Below are positions 11,432 to 22,439 of a DNA stretch of 64,000 bases, in pieces. The stretch's first letter is position 1. Every line of letters starts with the position of its first letter. The notes under the pieces are model-generated. The model ran no database searches, was not told the origin of the DNA, and saw only the letters and a list, made by a program, of their open reading frames with translations. Made by a program: the position numbers and the translations under genes. Origin of the DNA: Knufia peltigerae (lineage: Eukaryota; Ascomycota; Eurotiomycetes; Chaetothyriales; Trichomeriaceae); assembly GCA_030247855.1 (NCBI GenBank), contig JAPDRN010000028.1, positions 186,001-250,000 on the forward strand, in the 5' to 3' direction.

Positions 11432-12241
11432 AGGATAACTGTTCAGAATACACCCTACATACGCAAGAGCGTGGATTCATCGAGGTTACAGGGCAGGTTA
11501 CAAGGCGTTGGTAAATGGCAATGGACTGAATACATGGACGGACACAAGATCTCAACATATACTATAGCAAGCGCATTTCCAATCTGAAATCATCGACATG
11601 GAAGGACAGTCATTGTTATTGTGTTCTTACTACTTCACAACTCCTCGGCTTGTAGCAAGGTTCAATCATGGCTCGGTGCAGGAAAACAGTCCTGTTTTCG
11701 GCACATACCGTCTTTCTCTTATCAGCCATGCAATTACCCAAGTTCTGAGACCTTCGGGAAACCATGGTGATGTCGTGCGCCATCCTTCGTAAACAGGGTA
11801 TCATAGAAACAATTCAAGGTCGTGAACAACGGCAGCATGCCAAGCTGAACTCTTTCGGAAGTGGTTCATGATCTCTGGAACACCGCCGCAATGCATTAAC
11901 TATGCCGCTCAATAAAACTCTCAGGGTCACCCATGCTGGCAATGAAAGAAAAGGAAAGAAATTTCATGCGCGTGAAGACATGCTGGATATCCTGAACGAG
12001 AATGCCGATGTTGTTGTTCGGACAAGGTTCGTGGCGAACTATTGGTGTCGATTTCGTGACTGTACAGTGTTGACCTGAAGGGAAAAAGTCAGTATTAATG
12101 TCGCAAATTGTGAACTAGGGGCTGCATGTAATAAGAATATTACCTTGGTACGAAGTCAACATGGGCCTTCTCAAAGCATAAGAAAAGAGCCACAAGCTCA
12201 ATGGAAGGAGGCTGATCAACTCATGTTGACGCAATAGGTAA
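11432..12241. other. Convergent 3' region ATX1 / DUF2293 gene
   Basis: Holds the two 3' UTRs. No conserved coding segment or RNA gene recognised. Confidence 0.45.
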
Positions 12242-14648
12242 TCATTTAGTCAGGTCGATATATGGACGAGAATTGCCGGGCACCCTATCATCATATTCAT
12301 ACACACGCCGAGGTGGTTGCACATGTATCTCACGAGAGGCAACTGGTCGATCAATCAAGGTTTGACTGTCATAGACCTGACCGTCAAGAGGCTCATACAC
12401 GCGACTAACAACAGTCGAACGTTCATCCGCGATACCTCGGCGATGCACGCTCGGCTCCGGTATCAAGTACCGTATGTGCTCTTGGGCATATGTGGGTGGC
12501 TGTGGCCGTGTTTTTGGAGGCTCTCTGGGCTCAAACATAGACTCTGTATTTCGAATAGCTCCTGCACCAGCATATGCAGCACGATTAATTTCGGAGACGC
12601 TCTGCGCGTATCTTCTTGGTTCCAATGATACAGCTGGTCGTAGTGTAGAGGTCGAACGCTGGTTATCATATTCAATAGCACGTGAATTTTGCGGCACATG
12701 AACGCGCTCGCGGTAAGTGACAGGCGATCCTCTCCTCACATACCGGGCTTCAGATGGCGACGGGAAATCTTCCAAGCGAATTCGCTTCACCACTCGAACA
12801 TCATCGTCGGGACGATTTATTGCGGGCACACCACGATAGCTGAGGCCGTTTTCTCGTGTTAGAGCAGGATCATGTGGTGCTGGGTACCCTCCGCTTTGCT
12901 TTGACCGCATGGCTGCGGGTGAATATGGTCCCTGCGGGCCTTCAATCGACTCAAGTATAGAGCCTCTGCCGCTGTCGAATTCGTCTTCTTGACGGTGGGT
13001 AGGATAAACCCTCCGCTGAGGTGAAGGAGGTCGCGTTCTGACCCTATTTTCGGGAGCTAGAATAGTCCAAGGAACGTTCTCGACATGTCGACTTGGTTCG
13101 GGGACTCTTTCACGCGGACGATCATCATCGAGTCGTTCATACAAAACACCGTTGGCATCTCTGATATAAGATCGTGGACTTGGCTGGCTGATGTGACGGG
13201 GCTATGAGAAGTTAGCGACGATTAATGCCACCGGGAGGAAGAGTCATTGTGGAAAGGTGTATCAGTTGCCACCTCTTGAGAACCATTCTTACCTCGTAGT
13301 CGAAAGTGTTCATTGGAGCAGGGGGAGGTCGGGAATAGACAACTTGTGTAGAAGAATGTGCTGGAGGGTCGAGTGGCACGAGGACACGTTTTGGTGCGAC
13401 GTCAGCCGGCTCATAGATTCTCTCAAGAACAGTGATCGGCTGTCGACTCATGCCGGCACGATACTCGCGCCTGGCCTGATCCCAGACAGCATAACGGCTG
13501 CGGTCACGCTGGGCAATAGTATCGTCGCTGGGCTTATAACGATGTATTACCCTTGGCAGTGCTTGATAGCTGTGGCTTGTCATCTCGCCAGGATGGGTAT
13601 GGTAAGGCGAAAGAGGTCTGCCAACGGCCGGACCATATGCGGTACTCGGCAACTCCTCAACCTTAACATTGTCTTGAATAATTTGGATATCGTCAGTATC
13701 GGTCTCATCGTCTTCCTCGTCAGAAATGACGATAACCTCCCGGAGGAGGTCATCAGCAGCACGTTGAGTGGCCTCATCCTCTACTTCGTCATCTCCCCGC
13801 CATTCGATCAATTTCGCGAGCGTGTCTTTCTCCACAGCGTGTCGAGCCTCGTTGTAGGGACATCGCCTCAACAACTTGTCATAGTCTGTGTATACGTGCC
13901 TAATATGAGCCACAACAGATAGCTGCGCTCTACGAATTAGAGGGATCTCGTCCGCAGTGCCAACCTTGTTATCCCCCAACTGGAATGCTGTCTTAATGAT
14001 CTGAAATAGATCATTGTCTGGCATTTTGGGAAATAAGTCTTTGATGGTCTGCTTGGCTTCGGTGTTTATTGTAATCTGATCCTTGGGTTCTTCTTTGGGA
14101 CGTTGGCCATTTTGATAGACTGACTGAAACAATAATTTGTCATCCTTGGAATCATCGATGACCTTACCACCAGCGGTAAGGCGAATACCATAATGAGAAC
14201 ACACTTGGGCGACAACACTGGTTGGAAAATGAAAGCCAATACGGTGTACTTCCCTAGAGAGCTCATGTCTTGCGGCATGAGGTGTAGTCTGGACAATTAG
14301 TTCTGTTCCTTTGCTCAACGTCGAAATACTTACAGTTACAGCATATATTTTGTGGTCCCCACGACGAGCAAATTCTTTCAACGCCGCCGTAAGCTCCGGA
14401 TTGCCAGCTGGAATGAAAGTGTACCCTTGCGGAGGGTCCGCACGAAAGGTGATCTGGCGGTCCAGGTAAGTAGTACCTCGAGGGAGACAGCTTGCCAGTC
14501 TTACCACGCTTCGTAGCTTATTTTGTTCCTTGGACGTTCCTTCGACGACAACCGTATGTTTATGTCTTTCTTTTGCAACCTGAGCGCCTCGAGTAGAAGC
14601 TCCTCCTGAAGGGGCCTGCTTACGCGTCTTCTGTTTGACTCTTGCCAT
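12242..14648 (-). CDS. DUF2293-domain protein with long disordered tail
   Basis: Function unknown; fungal family named after DUF2293. Model complement(join(12242..13201,13293..14288,14334..14648)), 756 aa. The start is the ATG of MARVKQKTRK, a basic N-terminus. DUF2293 is visible around residues 190-275: FPKMPDNDLFQIIKTAF, then VVAHIRHVYTDYDKLL and WRGDD. An acidic stretch (ISDEEDDETDTDD) follows. About 400 residues of Arg/Pro/Tyr-rich low complexity make up the C-terminus and are probably disordered. The first intron is 45 bp, a multiple of three and stop-free (GTAAGT, ACTAAT branch, CAG), so it reads as coding unless removed. Removing it joins YAVT to TTPHAARHELSR. The second intron (91 bp) connects FDYE to PRHISQ. 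A nuclear location is plausible from composition, not shown. Confidence 0.85.
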
Positions 14649-15245
14649 CTTTCTGGCTCATGCAAATTACACAGACAAAACGAGTAACAGTGGCAAAGAC
14701 ATCGGGGGTGAGAGAATGGGACAGGCGATAGGTAGGGATCCAGCGAAACAGTCGAAACAGAATGAGACCATACACGTCAGGTCAGGTCGTTATCCAGGAT
14801 GTTTGGGCAGTGATCACTGCAGACGGTACTAAGCGGGGGCGAAGTTGGCAGCGCGACAGCTGCGTATCTTTTCGCCACAAAGCTTCATGCGAAGGCTAGC
14901 TTCCTTGAGATGACAAGGCTCGCAAGATGCCTGCAGTGACAGGCGCACGACGTACAGATAGTCCTGAAATGTTGGGGTGATAAAACGAGGATGTCAAGAA
15001 GAAGGAAAGGAACGGCGGCTGTACTGGAAGAAGTAAGAAACTGAGGATTCCCGGCGCCTTGGCGGGCGCTACGGAGTAAGAAAGAACAAGATTCTTTCAG
15101 CCTGATGCAAATGGAGCATAGGCGCAGCCTTGTTCACGCGCCTAGTTTCCCTGCACCGCGCCAGCCTCAAAGTTGCATGTGAAGATCATCTTTTGGTGTT
15201 TTGGCCTTGGGTAGGCGACTGCTGGTTTCTCTGCAGCTTCAGCAT
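14649..15245. other. Divergent promoter, DUF2293 gene / LYR gene
   Basis: About 600 bp between two start codons facing apart. Contains one TACGGAGTA motif at 15070. No gene. Confidence 0.5.
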
Positions 15246-15723
15246 ATGCACATGGGCCGCACTGACATCCTCCACGCCTACCGGCACCTGTATCGCAGCG
15301 GCCTGCGAGCTGTTCACTATTCGTATCCTGCTCGTTGGGAAATCCGAGACATATTGAGAGACTGTTTCCGCTCCCAACCTGAGGCGGCTTTCAATGCCCG
15401 ACGGATCAGCAACACATTGGGATTTCTAGAAAAAGCACGCGTATACAATGGTACTGAGCATAAAATCTTGAAAAATCTACTGCATGTGAAGTTCTGGAAA
15501 AATAAAGGCCTCAACCATTATTTGTACGTGATTGAACATCAATCTCCGGAATATAGAAATATCTTATAGGCAGTACGCTGACTATCTTACCAGAATGAAG
15601 CAATCGAATGCCGACTATGCGATTGCCACGAGACGCAATGTTTGGCGACAGTATCAGGCCACCTTGACAATGCTGAACGAGAGCCTGGACATCTGCCTGC
15701 AGCTTGGAGCTGATATCAAGTAG
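15246..15723 (+). CDS. Small LYR-motif protein (DUF1763 family, mitochondrial)
   Basis: Model join(15246..15523,15570..15723), 143 aa, easily missed because neither exon makes a long ATG-initiated frame. The N-terminus reads HAYRHLYRSGLRAVHY, holding the L-Y-R motif and downstream aromatic residues of LYR proteins. NTLGFLEKA and EHKILKNLLHVKFW follow, characteristic of the fungal DUF1763 family. The 46-bp intron (GTACGT ... TTATAG) joins NHYL to QYADYLTRM, and the second exon ends ML-NESLDICLQ before the stop. LYR proteins assist assembly of respiratory complexes, Fe-S proteins or mitoribosomes; which of these applies is unknown. ATG codons at 15246 and 15252 are both possible starts. Confidence 0.85.
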
Positions 15724-16044
15724 AGCCAAAACCAGGTGCACTTCTCGACAAGCCTCCTCATATTTGCATCATCGATAACTACAATCGACTTGTTCGCCTC
15801 CTTCCGGTGGCTGTCGAGGGTATCCTGCCGTGACTTAGGATTCCAAGCTCACGGTCGACAGAACTGTCAGTGTCGTGTCTGTGAATAGTCACGAAGACGC
15901 TGTGGTCGTCAGAAGAATGGGAGAACATCAGTCTAACGTGCTTTTGGGCTATACCATATCACGATCGGCTGAGAATCCACAAAGCACTGATTCCTATGTG
16001 TGTATCGACTAATCACCACACTGATCCTTGGCCTCTCCAAATCC
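15724..16044. other. Convergent 3' flanks, LYR gene / MFS gene
   Basis: Short region of 3' UTRs. Nothing else seen. Confidence 0.45.
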
Positions 16045-17718
16045 TTAAAGGGTGTTCCTGCCCATAAACTCCCTCGGTAACAACATGATTGCAATTGTAC
16101 AAACCCATACACTTCCACCAGCCAAGTATAACACGCCATCAAGACTCCTTGCTAGCATCTGTGAGCCAGCAATAGGTGCAATGATCGAGAAAGACCGGCC
16201 CCAGAAACTAGCCAATCCACACGCCGATCCTCTCACTGAGGCTGGGAACACTTCTGGAGTCCAGCCATACAAAATCGCATTGAACATACTCTGGAAGAAA
16301 TACTCCAAGCCGCTGATTCCAATGTATGATGCTTCATCCTTCACAACGGTGAAAATGAACAGACACGCGCCGAACAATAATGAGGACGCGAGCAGGGCAA
16401 GTCGTCTCTGCCCATATATCAGGGTTCCAGCAAGCACTCCTGGAATGCCGCAAACATAGATGAACAAATACGACCGATACGTCTCATCCACAGTGAGGCC
16501 CAGGCTTCTCCCCTTTCTCGACAGAATTGTTGGTAGAAATGCGCCTGCGATAGTAAATCCCCAGTAATCAAAGGCATAAATCACCCAGACAAGCACAACG
16601 AGCCTTGCCATTGCAAAGGTCGAGAACAATACCTTGAACCGCCCAAATTCAGCAAGAATCTTCTGTGATACACTCCGCTTCTGTTCTTCCATCCCAGTCC
16701 CGGGCAATGGCGTGTCCATATCGTCCACATTAGCCTCGCCGTTCAATGCCTCCAGCATATCCAGCGTCAGGCCACATTCCCGGCCGTTGTATTTTGCTAT
16801 GTACTCCAACACTCGTACAGCATCTTGATCTCGGCCACGATACACCAAGTACTTTGGACTCTCTTCAAACTTGAACACTAAGCTCCTGAGTACAAAAGCC
16901 ACCACAGTGATGATACCGATCAGGAACAGAAGATATCGCCAACCTAGATTGTCCCCCTTCACACAACACTTCGAAATGTCTCCAGCATCGACACTGCTCA
17001 CGGTACAGCTGGGGAGACCCTCCTGACAGCTGTATCTCGGCACCAACATATATGCCATTCCACAACAGATCACCACACCAAGAGGCTGAAAGGCACTCAA
17101 CGCCGGCAACAACCATCTCCGGCTCTGTGGCAGACACTCCAAACAAATTGTGGTGTCGATGGGTATGTTGCCTCCAACGCCAATCCCGGTCAGGGCAACC
17201 AGGACAAGAACACCATCATAACTGCCCATGGCACCCAGCCATGTACCAAACACAGCTGTGATCAGAACTGTCGAATTGAACGCCACGCTCCTTCCTAGGA
17301 TATCGACGAGGATGCCCCAGACCAGAGCACCGAACGTCAGGCCGAGCGGAAAGGACGTAAAGATATGACCTAGGGCCGTGTCGTCGAAGCCGAACTCGGT
17401 TTGCATGGGCGTGATGATCAAGCCGAACGCCTGAGCCCACAGGAGATCGAGTAGGTATCCGAACCCGCAGAGCAGGAAGATGGTGGTTTGATAGCGTCCC
17501 ATACCCTGGCGTTCGAGTTCATAGTCGATGAGCCGGGCCTTTTGTTCGTGAGTATCTATGATACTCTCTGCGGTGTCGATGCAGGACTCGTCGACGAGGA
17601 GACTGGTCTCTTCTATGATTGGGCTTGATTTCGTGGCCTCTGCGTCACTGAAGGTGCCATGATCGGACATTCTACCATGATCCCTCGGGGAGCCCTTGAG
17701 ACTTGTTATTTCATCCAT
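16045..17718 (-). CDS. MFS transporter, SV2/SVOP-like (sugar-porter superfamily)
   Basis: Predicted 12-helix plasma-membrane transporter, 557 aa, single exon. The frame is open farther upstream, but the first ATG is MDEITS at 17718, so that start is chosen. About 90 hydrophilic N-terminal residues precede TM1 (FLLCGFGYLLDLLWAQAFG). The loop 2-3 signature is GILVDILGRS. A long extracytoplasmic loop contains five cysteines (YSC, PSC, SKCC) before GWRYLLFLIG, as in SV2/organic-ion-like members. The central loop ends FEESPKYLVYRGR, matching the ExSPxxLxxxGR motif. The second half has WTPEVFPASVRGSACG, matching PExFPxxxRG. The substrate cannot be assigned. Confidence 0.88.
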   Translation of the reverse strand: MDEITSLKGSPRDHGRMSDHGTFSDAEATKSSPIIEETSLLVDESCIDTAESIIDTHEQKARLIDYELERQGMGRYQTTIFLLCGFGYLLDLLWAQAFGLIITPMQTEFGFDDTALGHIFTSFPLGLTFGALVWGILVDILGRSVAFNSTVLITAVFGTWLGAMGSYDGVLVLVALTGIGVGGNIPIDTTICLECLPQSRRWLLPALSAFQPLGVVICCGMAYMLVPRYSCQEGLPSCTVSSVDAGDISKCCVKGDNLGWRYLLFLIGIITVVAFVLRSLVFKFEESPKYLVYRGRDQDAVRVLEYIAKYNGRECGLTLDMLEALNGEANVDDMDTPLPGTGMEEQKRSVSQKILAEFGRFKVLFSTFAMARLVVLVWVIYAFDYWGFTIAGAFLPTILSRKGRSLGLTVDETYRSYLFIYVCGIPGVLAGTLIYGQRRLALLASSLLFGACLFIFTVVKDEASYIGISGLEYFFQSMFNAILYGWTPEVFPASVRGSACGLASFWGRSFSIIAPIAGSQMLARSLDGVLYLAGGSVWVCTIAIMLLPREFMGRNTL

Positions 17719-19121
17719 ACTCTCAAATCTTTCACCGCCGTTGCCAGAAAAACAAGGATTTATGGATGAACCGCGTCTCCAAAGATACGAGTGGCCTGTC
17801 TCTCCCGTGGAGCAGAAATAGCAGAAGGAGACAAAATGGCCAAGCAATCATTGTGATTTAACGGGCAGAAGAGAAAGATTGGATTTTCCCGCATACAATG
17901 CCGTCACAGCACTGTCCTTGCGTGTATACGTATACTCGGAGGTCACAACAGATGACAACGCAACATGATTAGAACCTTGTAGGGCGGAAAGAGACTGGCT
18001 GACCCAATTGGCACGACCGTACAAGAAAGTGTCACGTCGAGATTTATGCTTTTCGCTATCGGCATGTCATATTCTCTGTACATCAGTATCGCCCATGTGC
18101 GAGCGGGACAAGAATGGTCGTGTGTGTGTGACTGTAACGAGACAGCGTTTGAATGGAAAGTGGACCAGGCACTTGCTCTCTATCCACTGTGGTTGTGGGG
18201 GGTTGGCACTTTGTCGACTTCTACCCACGTCCTGTTTCTGCGAGTACTTGTAGTCCAGGGCATGATGTTTTACAAAAGAGGTATCTACCTAGGTAGACTC
18301 TAGTACGAGGAACGATGGCGCTATCCACAACCATATCACTTGTGTCTCGCTGTTATCTAGGACGTAGAAGTAAATGGTTTTGATCCTCACTCTCGAGCAG
18401 TTCGTATCCGAGTGCGATGGCGGGCTCTCGCTTTAGCCTGTACCTTATGCATGTGGACGGAGTAATCTCGAGTGGTCATGACGTTCGTCGTCTGGCAAAT
18501 CCACCTTTTCCACCCATGCCGCGCTCTCTCTTTGCATCCCTCCGTCCATGGGCCATGTGATACTTGTTTGACGTCCAACTGAGCAAAGTTATCTGACAGC
18601 GCTTGGTGGAGATGGAGCGGCTCAAACGAAAGAGTTCACGAGTCGAGAAATGTCCATGGCACGTGTCAAGGAAGATTTGAGCATGGAAGGAATCCCGTAC
18701 GGAGCACAGGTCGCCATGTTAGGATTGAGTGGAACGGATCCTGCCATCCGGTGAAGTTTTCGATCAACTCGAGATCTTCTCCAGGTTGAGCTCGCTCACC
18801 CATCTACGCAAGACGAGCAAGCGATCCCGATCTTGTGCTCAATGAAAAGAGTCCATCGTCTACTCGTACACGGCGCAACCGTAACCTCCTTGCTCAGAAG
18901 TATCGCTAAGCCATCATTGTAAACAAGTAATCGGGAAATCAAAGTACTCAAGGGGGTCATCTTTTGCAATCCTCTCATGAAAGCTCCCAACACCCACAGC
19001 ACCGAATATTCGCCCATTTCATTCGTTACGAGATAAGATCACCCTTTCAATAACCGCACCAATTCCACAAGGTCGCTCCAGTTCCAATTTGTTCTCACCC
19101 CATGCTTATAAACATCATTGT
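17719..19121. other. Intergenic 1.4 kb: MFS promoter and amidase 3' flank
   Basis: No coding segment recognised. It holds a perfect 14-bp palindrome, TCTACCTAGGTAGA, at 18284-18297. Other parts are unremarkable. Confidence 0.45.
18284..18297. repeat. 14-bp perfect palindrome with ACCTAGGT core
   Basis: TCTACCTAGGTAGA reads the same on both strands. Related CCTAGGTA sequences occur twice in the first 40 bp of the window, and CCTAGGTG occurs near 35808. Possible binding site or mobile relic; no function shown. Confidence 0.4.
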
Positions 19122-21124
19122 CTACTTGCTTTGCTTACGCGTATCACCAGGATACAATCGAGGTCCGGCCGCGACGTCTCGGACGATGCCGGCGCGGTGC
19201 AATTGACGAAGAGCGTCGAAAAGCTCGAGGTCCGACCCAGGCCGTCCGACCAGGCTGATTGAGACCGGGAGGTGTTCGAGCCGATCGGTCACGGCGGAGT
19301 GGTAGGGGACTTCGGCCACGGGAATGGTGTAATCGGGGCACCCGACCAGATAACCAAAAGAGTAGATGCTGAAGCTGTCATTGAAGAGCTCGGTCCGATC
19401 GGGAACCTCGTGTCGATAGTCGGGACGACCGCACGATTGAGGAAATACCAAGAGCGTCGTGGCGTCTTGATCGTACGACCCGAACAGCGTCGTATCGGTC
19501 CATTCTCGAAACGCCTGCATCGCTTCGAGCGCCTCGGCGAGTTTCTGCGGAGGCAGGGAACGACCGTGCTCGAGACGGCGACCGACGACTTGGGACATGC
19601 CGGGCGGTGCTCCGTCGTGTGCGTCGACGTGGTCCCGTATGAACTTGTCCAGCCCGCCGTGGTACGCCGACGCCGTCGTTATGGCCGAGTAGACGTAGCC
19701 CACGGCCTCGTCGAGGGAGCGAGGTTGACCGAGGGGAGGCGTCGCGCGCCAGAGCTCATTGATGTTGAACGCTATTCTTTCACAATTGAGCCGAGCCTCG
19801 AGACCTTGTACGACGCTCTCAATTCTCTTCTCGGCTTCGGTCCAGAAGGAAAAATCTACAGACGGGTGCGGGAACCAACGATGCTGACCGTGGTGGTGTT
19901 GGTCCGGGTTGTCTATCTGCGGGGCTCGAGTCGGATAGAGCAAGTTGTATTTGCGTCCTCTCGAAACAACAGGCAGTGGTTTCTCTATGGGATCGACAAA
20001 GTGAGAGCCTACGCGTGCGAAGATCTCGACATCTCGAGCGAAGATGCCCACGGTATTGAACAAGTCGGTGGCTCCCAGGACACCTTCCAGGCTGACGAGG
20101 CCGTGAGAAGGCCGCTGGCCGTAAAGACCTTGAACACCGGCCGGATGTCGAATCGACCCGCCAGTATCGGTACCAACGGTGAAGTCGAGCCAGTCATAAG
20201 CTGCTGCTGCGACGGCGCTTCCAGAACTGGATGATGAAGGCTTCTGATGGCCATCGCCTCGTGGATTGTAAGGACATTCGTCGTCAAGCCATTCGCAAGG
20301 ATCTGTGCCTTCGGCGAATTCAGTCGTCTTCAGCTTGCCCACCAGTACAGCACCTGCATCAAGAAGTAGTCTGATGGCCGGAGCAGTCCGCCTCTCAGGA
20401 GAGCAGCTTTCAAACCAGGCTCGGTTTCCGTAGCCTGTCTTGGTACCCTTCAAAGCGATGGTGTCCTTCACGGCAAATCGAAGACCTGCAAGTGGTCTCT
20501 CATCGTGAATACTGTACAACTTCGAAGGCACAGCAATTCCATTTGATGTCTTTTGGTTCTGTCAGCTGCAGTTTATCGCGAGGCCAGCCGAATAACGTAC
20601 TACAAGCTCATGCGAGATCGACGTTGAAGTTGTCTCTTGGATGATTCCACTCACGAACGCCTTGTGCGTGTCTGGGAGAATTTTGAAGACAGGAAAAATG
20701 TGCCCAGTTGGTCTCGAGATCACAAACGGACCATCTGTCAATTTGTGCTTGGATTTGTCGACCGAGAAAACACGTTTTCTCTTAATACCATGTTGCAAAT
20801 GACTTGGCTGCAATAGAATCACAACTGAGATGAAATGGAACGTCAACCAGGGTTTCCTGCATGTGGCGCAGGGTTCAACTTACCTGATAAAAAGTCCTCG
20901 CACCAGACATCGTTATTCTTGACGAATTTCTCGCAAGTTGTTTGGAGATCGGAGGGGGAAAACTCAGGCCCGGCCCATTCTATAGCAGTACATGGGATGA
21001 GGTCGTCGTCGAACCGGCCAAGTCTCTTGACTAGCTGTGGCGAAAGGTTGGCGAGCCTTTGTTCAAGAGCGACGTGATACGTTGACGTGCCTATCGAGAT
21101 GAAAGGAGAAGGCTCCTGGGCCAT
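19122..21124 (-). CDS. Amidase-signature hydrolase with N-terminal extension
   Basis: Amidase signature family enzyme (amide hydrolysis; substrate unknown), 633 aa. Model complement(join(19122..20558,20601..20824,20884..21124)). Catalytic Lys in FAVKD (near residue 186), cis-Ser in the SSSSSGSA run (near 266) and nucleophile Ser in GTDTGGSIRHPA (near 290) are all present, so the Ser-cisSer-Lys triad looks intact. About 155 residues precede the amidase fold. They begin MAQEPSPFISIG and resemble N-terminal extensions seen in other fungal amidases. The large exon has no ATG near its 5' end; its first in-frame codons follow a GACAG acceptor (NQKTSNG). Intron 1 requires the acceptor CATCTCAG at 20825; nearer CAG sites break the frame. 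The second donor may be GTACGT (used) or GTAGTA six bases earlier. Confidence 0.88.
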
Positions 21125-22439
21125 ATCACTGCCTAGACAGAGAGAGGTACGAGTGCACAACAGGGAGTAGACTTATATCTTGAGAGATGGCTTGCGCGTG
21201 TGGTTATGTAGGTACGGAGTAGAGAATGCGAGATATGGAGTAAGAAGAATTGCATCTTACAAAGTACAGAATCGCATTATCTTCAGCGGGTCTTCAGATG
21301 TAGCGCATAAACCTACCAGCTTTGTCTGTCCCTGAACAAGGGGAGATTATTAGGTAAATGTTCGTTGTGTCAATGTCACTCGAATTCCCCAGGCACATTG
21401 TCATGTCGCATCTGAAAAAGTAACTGAAAGTTCGATAAGGCTGGAATCCTTGGCATTGATAAGAGCCGCGTTGACCGTCTTGTACCTGTTTTAGTCAAAG
21501 AAATTCGCCGCGGCCAAGGCGTGGTCGAACTGCTCGCGGCTCAGCCCGGATAAGGAAATCGGGTGATGCCGCCCTTGCTCACCCCGACTCGAGCGACTAG
21601 GGTGAGTGGCCACCCTTGACCCCAGGGGGGCGAAATTCTGGCGGGTTGCTAAGGGCCCCCGTGGCTTCGATGGTGCGATGGGTGACCGGTCGGTCGAGGG
21701 ACGGTGCCTGCCTATCTGCTTCCCTAATGGGGGTGTTGAAGTGCCCTGCATGCGAAGGAATAAAGTCACAAAGCAGCGTCGGTTCCTGGCACCTTCACGG
21801 GTCGTTTTATACTCGAGCTGATTACGTAGTTGTATTTCACTCTCCTCTGTCGTCTAAAGAGGGTTTTTGATTGTCGCTTTCTCTCCTCTCTCTACATGTC
21901 CACATCAACACTCGACGATCACAATTATCCTTCTACAATCCCGTCCTGCCTAAGACTTGACGACGTCTTTCAATCTTCGAACAGGCGCGATCCTTGAGAG
22001 AGGCCGTTGCGAAGAAAGAGCTTAACAATGTCGACTATCTATCTCTATCCTCGATGTCTATCAAGTTAGATCAGGTTACTCCATTCTTGAATATTATATC
22101 TTCTTCACGCGTCGCTACTGTCCGATCAACGTTACAGTATCTCGAAAACTTTCTACAAGGATGTTCCAGAACCTCACAAGGCCATGATTTGGCGCTCGGG
22201 ACACCTGGTACTCGCGCTCAGACCGTTTTAACCTGGTACAATACAACGGTCGGAGTGCTGAACTATGGCTTTCCATTGAAAGTTTCTTCTCCATATTTCT
22301 TAGTACTACGGCCGATTGATTGTTGCTATGAAGAAACGAAAGTCTGTTTGATTTTTTATAGCTGAGCATTCCACGACTCTCGATTTCAATTACAGTTACA
22401 GGTACTACTCAATCAGTTGTCGTTTGCCCATCCGTCGAG
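21125..22439. other. Divergent intergenic 1.3 kb, amidase / secreted hydrolase
   Basis: A GC-rich island at about 21490-21750 stands out from its flanks and carries an 86-codon minus-strand frame from ATG 21751 to a stop at 21491, ending with a protein-like SREQFDHALAAANFFD. I cannot relate it to a family and leave it unannotated as a gene. One TACGGAGTA motif is at 21213. The rest looks like promoter and leader sequence. Confidence 0.4.

Noticed and set aside
19272..20234. 320-codon plus-strand frame over the amidase
   Set aside because: Antisense to the catalytic domain; no family resemblance.
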